From an uncultured Bacteroidota bacterium (GTDB lineage: Bacteria > Bacteroidota > Bacteroidia > Bacteroidales > UBA12481), in assembly GCA_903851365.1 (NCBI GenBank), contig CAINOB010000059.1:1-64000 (forward strand): a stretch of DNA of 64,000 nucleotides, written 5' to 3'. Positions 17,375 to 25,725 of this stretch are shown here, piece after piece. The notes below the pieces were generated by a model. That model did not search any database. It was given only the letters and a program-made list of their open reading frames with translations, and had not been told where the DNA came from. The position numbers and the translations under genes are program-made. Position 1 is the first letter of the stretch. Every line of letters starts with the position of its first letter.

Positions 17375-17431
17375 ATGGATTCATTAATACGCGGTCGTTT
17401 TACACGAAATCTGAAATTTAAAGACTGGTAG
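17375..17431 (+). pseudogene. Relic of a second DUF4249 gene (C-terminal fragment)
   Basis: Frame +3 of this stretch reads MDSLIRGRFTRNLKFKDW and a stop. It closely parallels the C-terminus of the intact upstream gene, MDSLVKGRYTKHLKFVK. Upstream the frame is broken by a TAA two codons before the M, and I cannot follow the family further. The rest of the 17137-17374 gap shows no gene. The likely origin is a tandem duplicate that has decayed. Its end overlaps the 3' end of the AAA/DUF4143 gene by 14 nt. Confidence 0.5.
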
Positions 17432-18740
17432 AGAAATCACCTGCTGTTTTTAATCCATAGGCAAAGTAAAGCGGTACAAATTCGAGTTTCTGTTCGGGTA
17501 GCGTTTCAAAATTTGCACCTGAAAGGACGAATCCTTTGGGACAATCGGGATAAGATTTTAGAAATAAATGCAAGCTCCTCAGTTTACCCGATGGTCCACT
17601 TTTCACTTCAACCGGATAGATTTTGCCATTTTTATCCATCAGGTAATCAACTTCAGCCAGACTGCTTTTCGCCTGGCGCGACCAGTAATACAGGTCCTGT
17701 CCGGCAGATAAAAATTCCTGCCCTACAAATTGTTCTGCCAAGGCACCCCGGTACAATGCCAATAGATCATCGGAAAGCATATCAATATCCGAAGAAAGAT
17801 TGCTCAGCGATCTCATTAATCCGATATCAGTCAACAGCGTTTTAAATACTTTCTCCGAAGCTGTTGACGCAAATGGCAACCCGGATCCTGATGCTGCTGA
17901 TATTTTATAAAATACCCATGCGGAACATAATAGATCATACGCTTTAGTGATGGTTGGATTGGTGAAGCCCTCGGCCAGATGCGCATATTTAGTTTGCTGG
18001 CCAACCTTTGTCGCCACCGATGAAAGAACGCTCATGAGGCACCGTTTGTCGGAGTATGGTGCATATTTCGAAAAGTCCTGTCGGAAAGCATGAACCAGAT
18101 CATTTTGAACTTCAAAAACTGCCGTCATACTTCCGGTGCCAGCATAAGTATTCACACACTCAGGCATACCTCCGATAAATAAGTATTTCCGCAGCTCGTC
18201 CATTAAACGGTCATGAACCGCTTCAGACTGCGGTTTTGGACTGGTCAAAATGATATCAGCAAGCATGGGTTGATTTGTCGCCCATAAAAACTCTCCAAAA
18301 TTCATCGGGTACATGTGAATCATCTGGACTCGTCCAACAGGAAAGCTGATATCCTGCAGGGCAAACTCCAGGAGCGATCCTGCAGCAATTACGTGCAAAT
18401 CCGGCAATTGCTCATAAAAGTATCTTAATGCCATGATGGCTTTGGGACATTCCTGAATTTCATCAATAAAGAGCAGGTCTTTTCCGGGAGTTATCCGGGT
18501 ATTCAAAAGGATCTCCAATTCTTCGATGATTCTTCTGGCATCGAGATTGGGTTCGAAAACCCTATGCCAGTCAGGGTGCTTTTCGAGATCTACTACAAGA
18601 ACCTGACCTGGGAAAAAGGTTTTTCCAAAATCGACAATCGACCATGATTTGCCCACCTGCCTTGTTCCCCGTACAATCAGGGGCTTCTTGGTTTCTTGAT
18701 TTTTCCAAGCCAGAAGCTGATCGGTGATTAGTCTTTTCAT
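17418..18740 (-). CDS. AAA+ ATPase with DUF4143 domain
   Basis: A 440-residue protein. Walker A is VRGTRQVGKSWS near residue 25; Walker B is DLLFIDEIQECP near residue 94; sensor region HVIAAGSLLEFAL; then MYPMNFGEFLWA. The C-terminal half is DUF4143, a nuclease-like fold (EVDYLMDKNGKIYPVEVKSG resembles the E-V-K end of a PD-(D/E)XK core). These proteins are widespread, often in many copies, and of unknown function. It stands alone on the minus strand with a recognisable promoter upstream. Confidence 0.9.
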   Translation of the reverse strand: MKRLITDQLLAWKNQETKKPLIVRGTRQVGKSWSIVDFGKTFFPGQVLVVDLEKHPDWHRVFEPNLDARRIIEELEILLNTRITPGKDLLFIDEIQECPKAIMALRYFYEQLPDLHVIAAGSLLEFALQDISFPVGRVQMIHMYPMNFGEFLWATNQPMLADIILTSPKPQSEAVHDRLMDELRKYLFIGGMPECVNTYAGTGSMTAVFEVQNDLVHAFRQDFSKYAPYSDKRCLMSVLSSVATKVGQQTKYAHLAEGFTNPTITKAYDLLCSAWVFYKISAASGSGLPFASTASEKVFKTLLTDIGLMRSLSNLSSDIDMLSDDLLALYRGALAEQFVGQEFLSAGQDLYYWSRQAKSSLAEVDYLMDKNGKIYPVEVKSGPSGKLRSLHLFLKSYPDCPKGFVLSGANFETLPEQKLEFVPLYFAYGLKTAGDFSTSL

Positions 18741-18763
18741 AGTTTACCTTTAAAAATACAAGG

Positions 18764-18795
18764 CAAATATAATACTCTTCCTTTAATTTTACAAA
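18764..18795 (-). promoter_or_regulatory. Bacteroidota-type promoter for the AAA/DUF4143 gene
   Basis: Minus strand: TTTG (18795-18792), 20 nt, TATATTTG (18771-18764), matching TANNTTTG. The ATG lies 23 bp further on. The upstream TTTG is itself part of a second possible -7 (TACCTTTG). Confidence 0.5.
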
Positions 18796-18807
18796 GGTAA
18801 TTCAGTT

Positions 18808-19827
18808 TTAGTCTTTGAACTTCCTGGCCAGTTCATTGATTTCTGCATCGGTGAGGTCTCCGCCGATCACAATTTTATATTTGAAAATGATATGCTCTCC
18901 GGGATTGATGGTGAGCTTCACGGTTGTTGCATTCTTGTCGAAGTTGCGGCCACCCAGGTTATTGGTGGCAAACAGGCCGTAGCCGCGCGCATGCGACCAG
19001 GCTGGGTAATTGGGATTTTTGGGATGATCGAAAACCACGATCGTGATCACCTCTCCCTTGTCTGTAGCCCGCAAAGCCACCCAGGGACTCCGGGTCGACC
19101 AGACCGCACCGCCTTTATCGCCCTTTGCATTCCGGTAAACACCGTTGACTCCATCGTTGTTCAGCACCGGCACAACCGTTTCTTTCCCACTGGCATCCAA
19201 AAACTTTTCGGCCTGGGTTGCTGGCTCCTCAAAAGCACGGTCGACCCTCAGACCGAGCAGCCCCTCCTTGTTTTCATTGAAAGTAACTTGTTGAACCGCG
19301 GTCAGGTCCGAGGTGCGTTCGATGGTCCGCTGGTCACCGGTACCGGAAAAAACGAAGGTGGTCACTTCGTTCAGCAGCACCTTTCCATTGATATCCACCC
19401 AGTCGGAACTCGCAACCAGCTCACCTTTCCGGGGATTCTCCGATACCACTTTCCGGAATTTTATAGATCCGTATTTCGGTTTCTCAGAGGCTGCGATGGC
19501 AAATGAATTGTTCCAGAAATCAAGCCCGTTCACATTGCCGAAATTCAGCCAGAGTCCTACCTGATGAGGATGGTCGGTCCGCTCAAAGGGCCTTGGATCC
19601 AGTGGGTACCCACGGGTGATAAATTTCCCTGAAGCGCTCATGATCGGGTACAGCGTCTGCTTCTCCATGTTATCCGGATAAATAAATGCCGTGAAGAGCT
19701 TTCCGCCGATCAGGACCTCGATTTTCTTTTCCTGATCCAGGTTCTTAAACGTAACTCTCTGCTGCTTTTCGCCAAACGTTAACAACGACAGCATAAAACT
19801 GAATATCAGTAGTTTCATATTATTCAA
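18808..19827 (-). CDS. PmoA-like protein (DUF6807), secreted
   Basis: A 339-residue protein with a Sec signal (MKLLIFSFMLSLLTFG). The family pattern covers most of the length: LYPIMSASGKFITRGYPLD, the HPHQVGLWLNFGNVNGLDFW block, DLTAVQQVTFNENKEGLLGL and the late ARGYGLFATNNLGGRNFDKN. It is annotated in databases as the 'PmoA family', but it is not methane monooxygenase; in Bacteroidota these accompany carbohydrate-degradation genes and the function is unknown. A second divergent member lies at 39745-40656. It is downstream of prfB on the same strand, separated by a tandem repeat. Confidence 0.8.
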   Translation of the reverse strand: MNNMKLLIFSFMLSLLTFGEKQQRVTFKNLDQEKKIEVLIGGKLFTAFIYPDNMEKQTLYPIMSASGKFITRGYPLDPRPFERTDHPHQVGLWLNFGNVNGLDFWNNSFAIAASEKPKYGSIKFRKVVSENPRKGELVASSDWVDINGKVLLNEVTTFVFSGTGDQRTIERTSDLTAVQQVTFNENKEGLLGLRVDRAFEEPATQAEKFLDASGKETVVPVLNNDGVNGVYRNAKGDKGGAVWSTRSPWVALRATDKGEVITIVVFDHPKNPNYPAWSHARGYGLFATNNLGGRNFDKNATTVKLTINPGEHIIFKYKIVIGGDLTDAEINELARKFKD

Positions 19828-19841
19828 AAATTACACCAACC

Positions 19842-19888
19842 TCATTATCAAATTATCAAATTGTCAAATTATCAAATTAGCACATTGG
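19842..19888 (-). repeat. ATTTGATA tandem repeat after prfB
   Basis: In minus orientation, beginning a few bases after the prfB TAG: GTGCTAATTTGATAATTTGA, then CAATTTGATAATTTGATAATG. The period is 8 nt and each unit carries TGA and/or TAA; because 8 is not a multiple of 3, stops occur in all frames. Confidence 0.8.
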
Positions 19889-20981
19889 CTAAAGTACCTT
19901 CCCAAACTCCATCAGAAAGGCCTTGATAAAGCCGTTGAGCTCGCCGTCGAGCACTGCCTGCGGATTGCTGGTTTCGAAGCCGGTGCGAAGGTCTTTCACC
20001 ATTTTATAGGGATGCAACACATAAGAGCGGATTTGCGAGCCCCACTCGATTTTCTTTTTGGTGGCCTCCACTTTCTGACGTTCCTCCATGCGCTTTCTAA
20101 GTTCGATCGCAAACAATTCTGACCGTAATAACCGGATGGCGTTTTCCTTATTCTGCAGCTGACTGCGTGATTCACTGTTTTCAATGATGATGCCGGATGG
20201 TCCGTGCTTCAGTCGCACTGCGGTTTCCACCTTGTTTACGTTCTGACCGCCTGCCCCACCTGAGCGATAAGTATCCCAGGTAATATCAGACGGATTAATA
20301 TCGATTTCGATGGTATCATCCACGGCCGGGGAAACAAAAACAGATGCAAAAGTCGTATGGCGCTTATTGTTGGAATCGAACGGTGATAAGCGAACCAGCC
20401 GATGAACACCGTTTTCTGCTTTCAGATATCCGTAGGCATATTCCCCGATAAATTCCAGGGTGACTGATTTTACACCGGCCTCATCGCCAGCCTGAAAATC
20501 GATCTCTTTCACTTTATATCCATTGATTTCGCCCCAGCGGATGTACATTCTCATGAGCATACCGCACCAGTCGAGGCTTTCCGTGCCACCAGCTCCCGAA
20601 TTGATTTTCATGATGGCTCCGAGAATATCCTCCTCTTTCCGAAGCATATTCCGCGTTTCCAGCTCCTCAATGAGGGCAAGTGTATCAGAATATTGCTTGT
20701 CGACATCTTCCTCCGAGGCTTCGCCCTCCTTATAGAAGTCGAATAGTATCTGGAGATCACCGGCAGCTGACATCACCTGATCATACGCCTTGACCCAGCT
20801 GTTGAGCACCCGGATCTGCTTCATATGTTTTTCTGCCTCTTTGGGATTATCCCAGAAACCCGCGGATTGGGTTTTCTCTTCCTCTTCCTTTAGCTGAATC
20901 TTCTTGTTATCGACGTCAAAGGAACCTCCTGAGCGCTTCGCCGCGCTCAACCATCTCTTTCACCTGATCGAGGGTTATCAT
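19889..20981 (-). CDS. prfB: Peptide chain release factor 2, with programmed +1 frameshift
   Basis: The track shows only the downstream frame (19889-20950). The true gene starts at the ATG at 20981 ([21 protein letters not shown]), meets an in-frame TGA at 20918-20916, and continues in the +1 frame as [15 protein letters not shown]. The assembled product is about 363 residues, normal for RF2. Motifs: [17 protein letters not shown], with the SPF stop-codon recognition tripeptide of RF2, and [14 protein letters not shown] with the GGQ hydrolysis motif. It terminates at UGA and UAA. The frameshift is autoregulatory: low RF2 lets ribosomes slip at the UGA and make more RF2. Confidence 0.96.
20915..20930 (-). 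promoter_or_regulatory. RF2 programmed frameshift site
   Basis: Minus strand AGGAGGTTCCTTTGAC. A Shine-Dalgarno-like AGGAGG stands 3 nt before CTT TGA C. In E. coli the equivalent is AGGGGGTATCTTTGAC. Slippage of the Leu-tRNA from CTT to TTT by one base puts GAC in the A site. Confidence 0.93.
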
Positions 20982-20998
20982 ATTGGTTTAATTTGCGG

Positions 20999-21006
20999 CA
21001 AATTTA
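20999..21006 (-). promoter_or_regulatory. Possible prfB -7 element
   Basis: TAAATTTG on the minus strand, 17 nt before the prfB ATG, matches TANNTTTG. No clear TTTG lies 19 nt upstream, so this is tentative. Confidence 0.35.
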
Positions 21007-21027
21007 CGATATTTACGGAAAGATGAT

Positions 21028-22152
21028 GTGATGATCCAAACCGGTCTCGATAACCTTCTGCTCTCCCCCGAAGTTCAATCCTTGGTTAAAGGTAAGATTG
21101 CCTATCTCGGCCATGCAGCCTCCGTTTCATGGAGGATGGAAAATGGACTGGATGAGGTGGTCGGACTGTATGGCAGTCGTGTGATCAAGGCTTTCGGACC
21201 GCAGCACGGATTCGGATCCGTGGTGCAGGACAACATGATCGAAACCTCACACATGCTGCATCCCGCTTGGAAAATTCCAGTTTATAGCCTGTATGGCGAA
21301 ACACGAAAGCCAACGGATGAAATGCTGGAAGGTATCGATACTCTGATCATCGATCTGCAGGATGTGGGTACGCGCGTGTACACTTATATATGGACTCTTT
21401 ACCTCACGATGGAGGCTTGTCTGGGCAAAGATATCCGGATCCTGGTTCTGGACCGACCCAACCCGATCGGTGGAATAGTTACCGAAGGAAATCTACCTGA
21501 TCCGGATTGGTATTCCTTTGTCTGCCTGGCACCAATTCCGATGCGTCATGGAAAAACAATCGGTGAAATGGCGGTATGGTTTAAGGAATTGAACCATTGG
21601 GACATTGATCTGCAGGTTGTTTCCATGACTGGTTGGGAGCGGACCATGCTCTGGAAAGATACCGGTCGATTGTGGGTGAACCCCTCACCCAACCTGCCGA
21701 CTGCCGAAGGGTGCCTCGTGTATCCGGGTATGGTTATGTTAGAGGGAACGGTACTTTCTGAGGGACGCGGAACAACCAGAAGTCTGGAACAGTTTGGTCA
21801 TCCGGCTATTAATCCTTACGCCATCCGCGTTGAACTCTTAAAATATCTAAAGGATAATAACTTGGAGGGCATGGTATTACGACCGGTCTATTTCCAGCCA
21901 ACTTTTCACAAATTTGCCGGGGAGGTTTGCGGCGGTTATCAGATCCATGTTATCGATCCTGATAAATTTCAACCCTGGAAAACCATGCTGTACGTACTGA
22001 AATTTCTTTATCAAAATACCAAAATCCGGCCATTCTGGAGTGATAAACCCTATGAATATCAGTTTGATGGGTTCGCGTTTGACTGGATTAACGGCTCTTC
22101 CAGAGAACGAAGGTGGATTGAAGGAAGTGAAAAGTTAAAGATTCCAATTTAG
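21028..22152 (+). CDS. namZ: NamZ-like exo-beta-N-acetylmuramidase (DUF1343, GH171)
   Basis: A 374-residue protein covering the full DUF1343/NamZ family: KIAYLGHAASVS, FGPQHGFGSVVQDNMI, VYSLYGETRKPTDEML, DLQDVGTRVYTYIWTL, RPNPIGG, PMRHGKTIGEMA and PNLPTAEGCLVYPGMVMLEGT. Characterised members remove terminal MurNAc from peptidoglycan fragments. No signal peptide is visible at this start, nor at the adjacent second Met. The start lies 46 bp from the divergent prfB start, leaving no room for a leader, so the enzyme may act in the cytoplasm on imported muropeptides. The stop TAG is embedded in a short degenerate repeat (AATTCCGAGTTCCGAAATT). Confidence 0.88.
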   Translation: MMIQTGLDNLLLSPEVQSLVKGKIAYLGHAASVSWRMENGLDEVVGLYGSRVIKAFGPQHGFGSVVQDNMIETSHMLHPAWKIPVYSLYGETRKPTDEMLEGIDTLIIDLQDVGTRVYTYIWTLYLTMEACLGKDIRILVLDRPNPIGGIVTEGNLPDPDWYSFVCLAPIPMRHGKTIGEMAVWFKELNHWDIDLQVVSMTGWERTMLWKDTGRLWVNPSPNLPTAEGCLVYPGMVMLEGTVLSEGRGTTRSLEQFGHPAINPYAIRVELLKYLKDNNLEGMVLRPVYFQPTFHKFAGEVCGGYQIHVIDPDKFQPWKTMLYVLKFLYQNTKIRPFWSDKPYEYQFDGFAFDWINGSSRERRWIEGSEKLKIPI

Positions 22153-22209
22153 AATTCCGAGTTCCGAAATTACAGATTCAAGTATTTGTGAAGTATAAAG
22201 AAATTACCA

Positions 22210-23091
22210 ATGAAAAAGATATTGTCCCTATTAGTTGTCTGCGTTGCAATGCTGTCGTGCACGGAGCAAGTTACAAAACCCGATTTTACGTTTGCGTTTT
22301 TGACCGACATTCACATTACGCCGGACAAGAGCGCGCCGATTGGATTTCAGCAGGCCATTGACCATGTGAACAGTTCGAAAGTCGATTTTGTGATTACGGG
22401 CGGCGACCAGGTCATGGATGCCCTCAATAAATCGCGCGCCGGGGCCGATTCGCTGTATCAGCTGTACAGCAGCCTGATGAAGGGTTTTAAGATGCCGGTT
22501 CACAATACCGTTGGCAATCATGAGCTTTTTGCATTTTACAATAAATCCATCGACACCCTGGATCCGGACTATGGCGAGGGGATGTTTCGACGCTACTTTG
22601 GTAATCCATGGCAATCATTTGATTACAGAGGATGGCATTTCATTCTGCTTAAATCGATTGAGCAAACGCCTGACCGTCATTACGAAGGCAAGATCAATCC
22701 GGTGCAAATGGAATGGCTGAGGCAGGATCTGGCAAAAGTGGATGATAAAACGCCTATCGTGGTATCAGTTCATATACCACTTATCACCGCATACAACCAA
22801 TGGCAGGAGGGCGGTCAGCAGGTTAATGGTGCCGGCTCAGTGATCACGAACGGCAAAGCAGTGATGGACCTGCTTCGGAAGAAAAACCTGAAGCTGGTAC
22901 TGCAGGGACATCAGCATTATTATGAAGATCTGTTTATGGATGGAGTTCATTTCATTACCGGCGGGGCTGTTTCTGCCGGATGGTGGGGCGGCGCAATCGG
23001 CAAAATGGAAGAAGGATATATGCTGATCAAGGTCACTGGCGATAAGATGGAGACGGAGTATGTTGATTATGGTTGGAATGCGAGGAAGTGA
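22210..23091 (+). CDS. Calcineurin-like metallophosphoesterase lipoprotein
   Basis: A 293-residue lipoprotein (VCVAMLSCTEQ) with the full metallophosphoesterase motif set: TDIHITP, GGDQVMD, GNHE, VSVHIPL and GHQHYYED. It is exported and likely hydrolyses phosphomonoesters or diesters, substrate unknown. It lies 57 bp after namZ on the same strand. The stop TGA (23089-23091) is the first TGA of a GTGACGG tandem array. Confidence 0.88.
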   Translation: MKKILSLLVVCVAMLSCTEQVTKPDFTFAFLTDIHITPDKSAPIGFQQAIDHVNSSKVDFVITGGDQVMDALNKSRAGADSLYQLYSSLMKGFKMPVHNTVGNHELFAFYNKSIDTLDPDYGEGMFRRYFGNPWQSFDYRGWHFILLKSIEQTPDRHYEGKINPVQMEWLRQDLAKVDDKTPIVVSVHIPLITAYNQWQEGGQQVNGAGSVITNGKAVMDLLRKKNLKLVLQGHQHYYEDLFMDGVHFITGGAVSAGWWGGAIGKMEEGYMLIKVTGDKMETEYVDYGWNARK

Positions 23092-23200
23092 CGGGTGACG
23101 GGTGACTGGTGACCGAAGAATCGTGACTCGTGACGCGGGACGCGTGACACGGAGGACGAAGAAGAAGATCGATAGACGCAGGAAAGACCGAAAGACGAGA
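23088..23200 (+). repeat. GTGACGG array plus GAAGAAGAAGATCG block
   Basis: It begins at the stop codon of the phosphoesterase: GTGACGGGTGACGGGTGAC, then TGGTGACC, then GAAGAATCGTGACTCGTGAC, then GGACGAAGAAGAAGATCGAT and AGACGCAGGAAAGACCG. The TGACGGG unit has a 7-nt period, so three units put TGA in all three frames. The order (GTGAC array, then the GAAGAAGA block) recurs at 25540, and on the minus strand at 34012, 35783 and 39762. Confidence 0.85.
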
Positions 23201-23264
23201 TTCGATGGCCAATGTTGAATTTTGAAAATACAGAATGAAGTTTACCGAATCTGATCGAAGAAGT

Positions 23265-23300
23265 GTCATCCCGGCGAAGGCCGGGACCCCGTCCCTAACC
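23265..23300 (+). repeat. GTCATCCC hairpin repeat, copy 3
   Basis: GTCATCCCGGCGAAGGCCGG, then GACCCCGTCCCTAACC. The stem is CCCGGC/GCCGGG with a GAAG loop. Next to it stands a short CTGAAAC tandem (CTGAAACCCTGAAACTCTGA) that leads into the ATG of the following gene. Confidence 0.8.
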
Positions 23301-23340
23301 ACGAAATCAAGCAGAATCTGAAACCCTGAAACTCTGAAAC

Positions 23341-25557
23341 ATGAAACACTTAATCTCATTAACCTTCCTGGTCATCCTGCTTACTGCCTGCCAGCCAGGC
23401 GATCAGCAGACAAACATTTTCCGGATACCCGGAATGTCAGTCAATGTTAGCGGTTCGGGTGAGATTTCCCGGATTGAGTTTACCGGAAAAAATCAGGCCC
23501 GTGAGGTCCGGGCCCTAAGCAGTCTGGCCGATTGCAAGCCCGAAGGAAAGATCAGGGTAATACGCAAGGTTACGCAGATCAGCTTTAAACAAAAATGGGT
23601 GTCACTCTCAACAGGAAATTCCTGCACACTTACCAACCGGTTCAGTCCGGGAAAAGGCAGTGTAAAATGGGAAATCGAGATTACCGGCATTAAAGGTACC
23701 TGGTCAACACCCATTGAGACGAGGTTGATATATCCCGATTCTGCGAAAGCTAAAATTTGGACCGCCTGGGGAGATCCGCGATTAGGTACCATACGTAAAC
23801 AATCCGCTGAGCAGATAGCATCGCTGGGTATTTTACCTTCGGATATTACAGGCAACTGGAGCGACCCGCTGGTACCGATCCCATTTGTCAATGATACTCT
23901 CTGGTACGGCGCTCCGCCATATAGTTATAATAATCCTCGATTAGGTTTCTGCCCCTTTCAGGGCAACCTTTTCGGCATTCCAATGGTATCGGTACTGGAA
24001 GAAGGATCGGGTTTCGGCATGAGCGTGATCTTATCGCCCGAGGATACCCTCCTCGATCTGAATTTGCGCACCAGTACTTCAGGGGAATTGGTTTTCTCAA
24101 GGGAATATAACAGGATATCAGCAGGCAAAACCATTCATTTTTCGATGGATATTGTCGCCCACGAAGCCAGCTGGCGAGGCGGATTGCGCTGGATGACAGA
24201 AAATTATCCCGGATATTTCAACCCGAATATTGAACTCGCAGATCAGATTGCTGGAACCGGGGCCTATTCATCGCTCGAAACGGCGTTTGATCTGAATAAG
24301 ATGAAAAAGATGGCGTTCGGAGTCAACTGGAAGGCCAGCTTCGATTTTCCATACATGGGAATGTTTATTCCTCCTGTTTTAACTGATACAACCCGCTGGC
24401 CGAGATTTGGCGGCGGCATCACATCTATCAGGGATATGCAAGTATATGCTGCAAAAATGAAAAGCCAGGGATTTCATGTGCTGAGCTATTTTAACGTAAC
24501 CGAATTCGGGGCCGGAATCACGGACCCTGCTCCACCCGCTAAAATAGTGGCAGCGCAGGATCTCTGGCGAAATGCCGACAATTTTTTATACGGGAAACTG
24601 GCCGATGCGATCCTTCACGTGCCAGTGGCAGTATCAAAAGAAAAACTCGCATTCTATCCAAAGTCCAGGCCAAACGGGCCCTATTTCACCTGGGGCAACG
24701 GGATCATCATGGATCCGGGCGAGCCGGTTTATCAGGAATATTTAATGGACCAGGCCAGAAAACATATCGAGAAAATCCCTGATGCAGAGGGAATCTGCAT
24801 CGACAGGATGGATTGGCTCAGGATGTATAACGAGCAGCGCGATGACCAGGTGAGTTGGTTCGGCAATAAGCCTACCCGGTCGCTCCTGATCTCCTGGCAC
24901 AGTCTGCTTAACCAGCTCGGGCCGCTGATGCACAAGGCCGGAAAAGCAATCTTTATCAACAATCATGATAAGCGCATTGATCTTCTCAAACAGACCGACG
25001 GATTTTTTGATGAATTCACTTATGGCGGATCACCATTGAACCTGACGGCGCTTATGGGGGTTCGGAGGCCGGTGCTGGGCTGGACGAGTGAGGAAAAAAA
25101 TCTGAGGCCCGATCCCGATGCATTCTTCCAGCGATATCTTTACTTGGGAGTCTATCCGATGGCCCCGTTCCCCGGCAATGATCATTCCTTGCTGCCAAGT
25201 GAATGGGTGGACAAGCAGTATCTCGATTATGGCCCGATGCTGCAGACCCTGAAGGGTAAAAAGTGGGTTCTGGAACCGGATTGCATCTTGGCGGAAGGCA
25301 AATCGGCCAAAGTAAATTTATTTAAAACTCACGACGGTTGGGTGATTCCGGTTGTTTTTGGACCCAAAGAAGGATCTGTTAACCTGATTATCAAGAAGGT
25401 GGTTGGAATGAATGGAACGCTCCGGGCGGAGGTCCTTTACCCGGGAACCGATAAGCCGACGGAGATCGCGATTAACCAGGCGGCTGATGTGATCAGGCTT
25501 GCCGTACCTTTACACAGAGGATGTGCGATAGTGAGGCTTGTGACAGGTGACAGGTGA
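23341..25557 (+). CDS. Lipoprotein of unknown function, probable TIM-barrel glycoside hydrolase
   Basis: A 738-residue lipoprotein (VILLTACQPGD). I cannot assign it to a named family. Residues about 30-290 look like an all-beta domain. Residues about 300-640 have alternating helix/strand character with catalytic-looking Asp-rich strand ends: AEGICIDRMDWLRMYNEQ, KAIFINNHDKRIDLL and DGFFDEFTYGGSP. The end is again beta-rich (WVIPVVFGPKEGSVNLI). A beta-sandwich, TIM-barrel and beta-sandwich order is typical of retaining glycosidases of the GH-D/GH31 kind. It stands just upstream of a GH92 gene. The stop (RLVTGDR then TGA) is encoded by a GTGACAGG tandem repeat. Confidence 0.55.
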   Translation: MKHLISLTFLVILLTACQPGDQQTNIFRIPGMSVNVSGSGEISRIEFTGKNQAREVRALSSLADCKPEGKIRVIRKVTQISFKQKWVSLSTGNSCTLTNRFSPGKGSVKWEIEITGIKGTWSTPIETRLIYPDSAKAKIWTAWGDPRLGTIRKQSAEQIASLGILPSDITGNWSDPLVPIPFVNDTLWYGAPPYSYNNPRLGFCPFQGNLFGIPMVSVLEEGSGFGMSVILSPEDTLLDLNLRTSTSGELVFSREYNRISAGKTIHFSMDIVAHEASWRGGLRWMTENYPGYFNPNIELADQIAGTGAYSSLETAFDLNKMKKMAFGVNWKASFDFPYMGMFIPPVLTDTTRWPRFGGGITSIRDMQVYAAKMKSQGFHVLSYFNVTEFGAGITDPAPPAKIVAAQDLWRNADNFLYGKLADAILHVPVAVSKEKLAFYPKSRPNGPYFTWGNGIIMDPGEPVYQEYLMDQARKHIEKIPDAEGICIDRMDWLRMYNEQRDDQVSWFGNKPTRSLLISWHSLLNQLGPLMHKAGKAIFINNHDKRIDLLKQTDGFFDEFTYGGSPLNLTALMGVRRPVLGWTSEEKNLRPDPDAFFQRYLYLGVYPMAPFPGNDHSLLPSEWVDKQYLDYGPMLQTLKGKKWVLEPDCILAEGKSAKVNLFKTHDGWVIPVVFGPKEGSVNLIIKKVVGMNGTLRAEVLYPGTDKPTEIAINQAADVIRLAVPLHRGCAIVRLVTGDR

Positions 25558-25620
25558 CGGGTGACCGAAGAAGAAGACCGGTAGACGGAAGACGATAGAC
25601 GAAAGACAGTAGGCAGAAGA
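25540..25620 (+). repeat. GTGACAGG array plus GAAGAAGAAGACCGG block
   Basis: GTGACAGGTGACAGGTGACG, GGTGACCGAAGAAGAAGACC, GGTAGACGGAAGACGATAGA. The first two units encode the last residues (VTGDR) and stop of the preceding gene. The rest of the gap to 25726 (about 105 bp) shows only A/T-rich DNA with a near-promoter TTTTTACTTTG. Confidence 0.85.
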
Positions 25621-25725
25621 AAATAGTTGATAAGAAATAGCCAGGTTATTCGTTAGTAAGGGAAAGAAATTTTTACTTTGTATCACCAACCGGATTCATA
25701 TTTAGGCTAATATTTTAAGGCATAG

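Noticed and set aside
18808-19827. Particulate methane monooxygenase subunit
   Set aside because: The database name 'PmoA family' for DUF6807 is misleading: the protein is secreted and soluble, without the membrane helices of PmoA.
23088-23200. CRISPR-like repetition
   Set aside because: Units are 7-20 nt, degenerate and without unique spacers of constant length; no cas genes.
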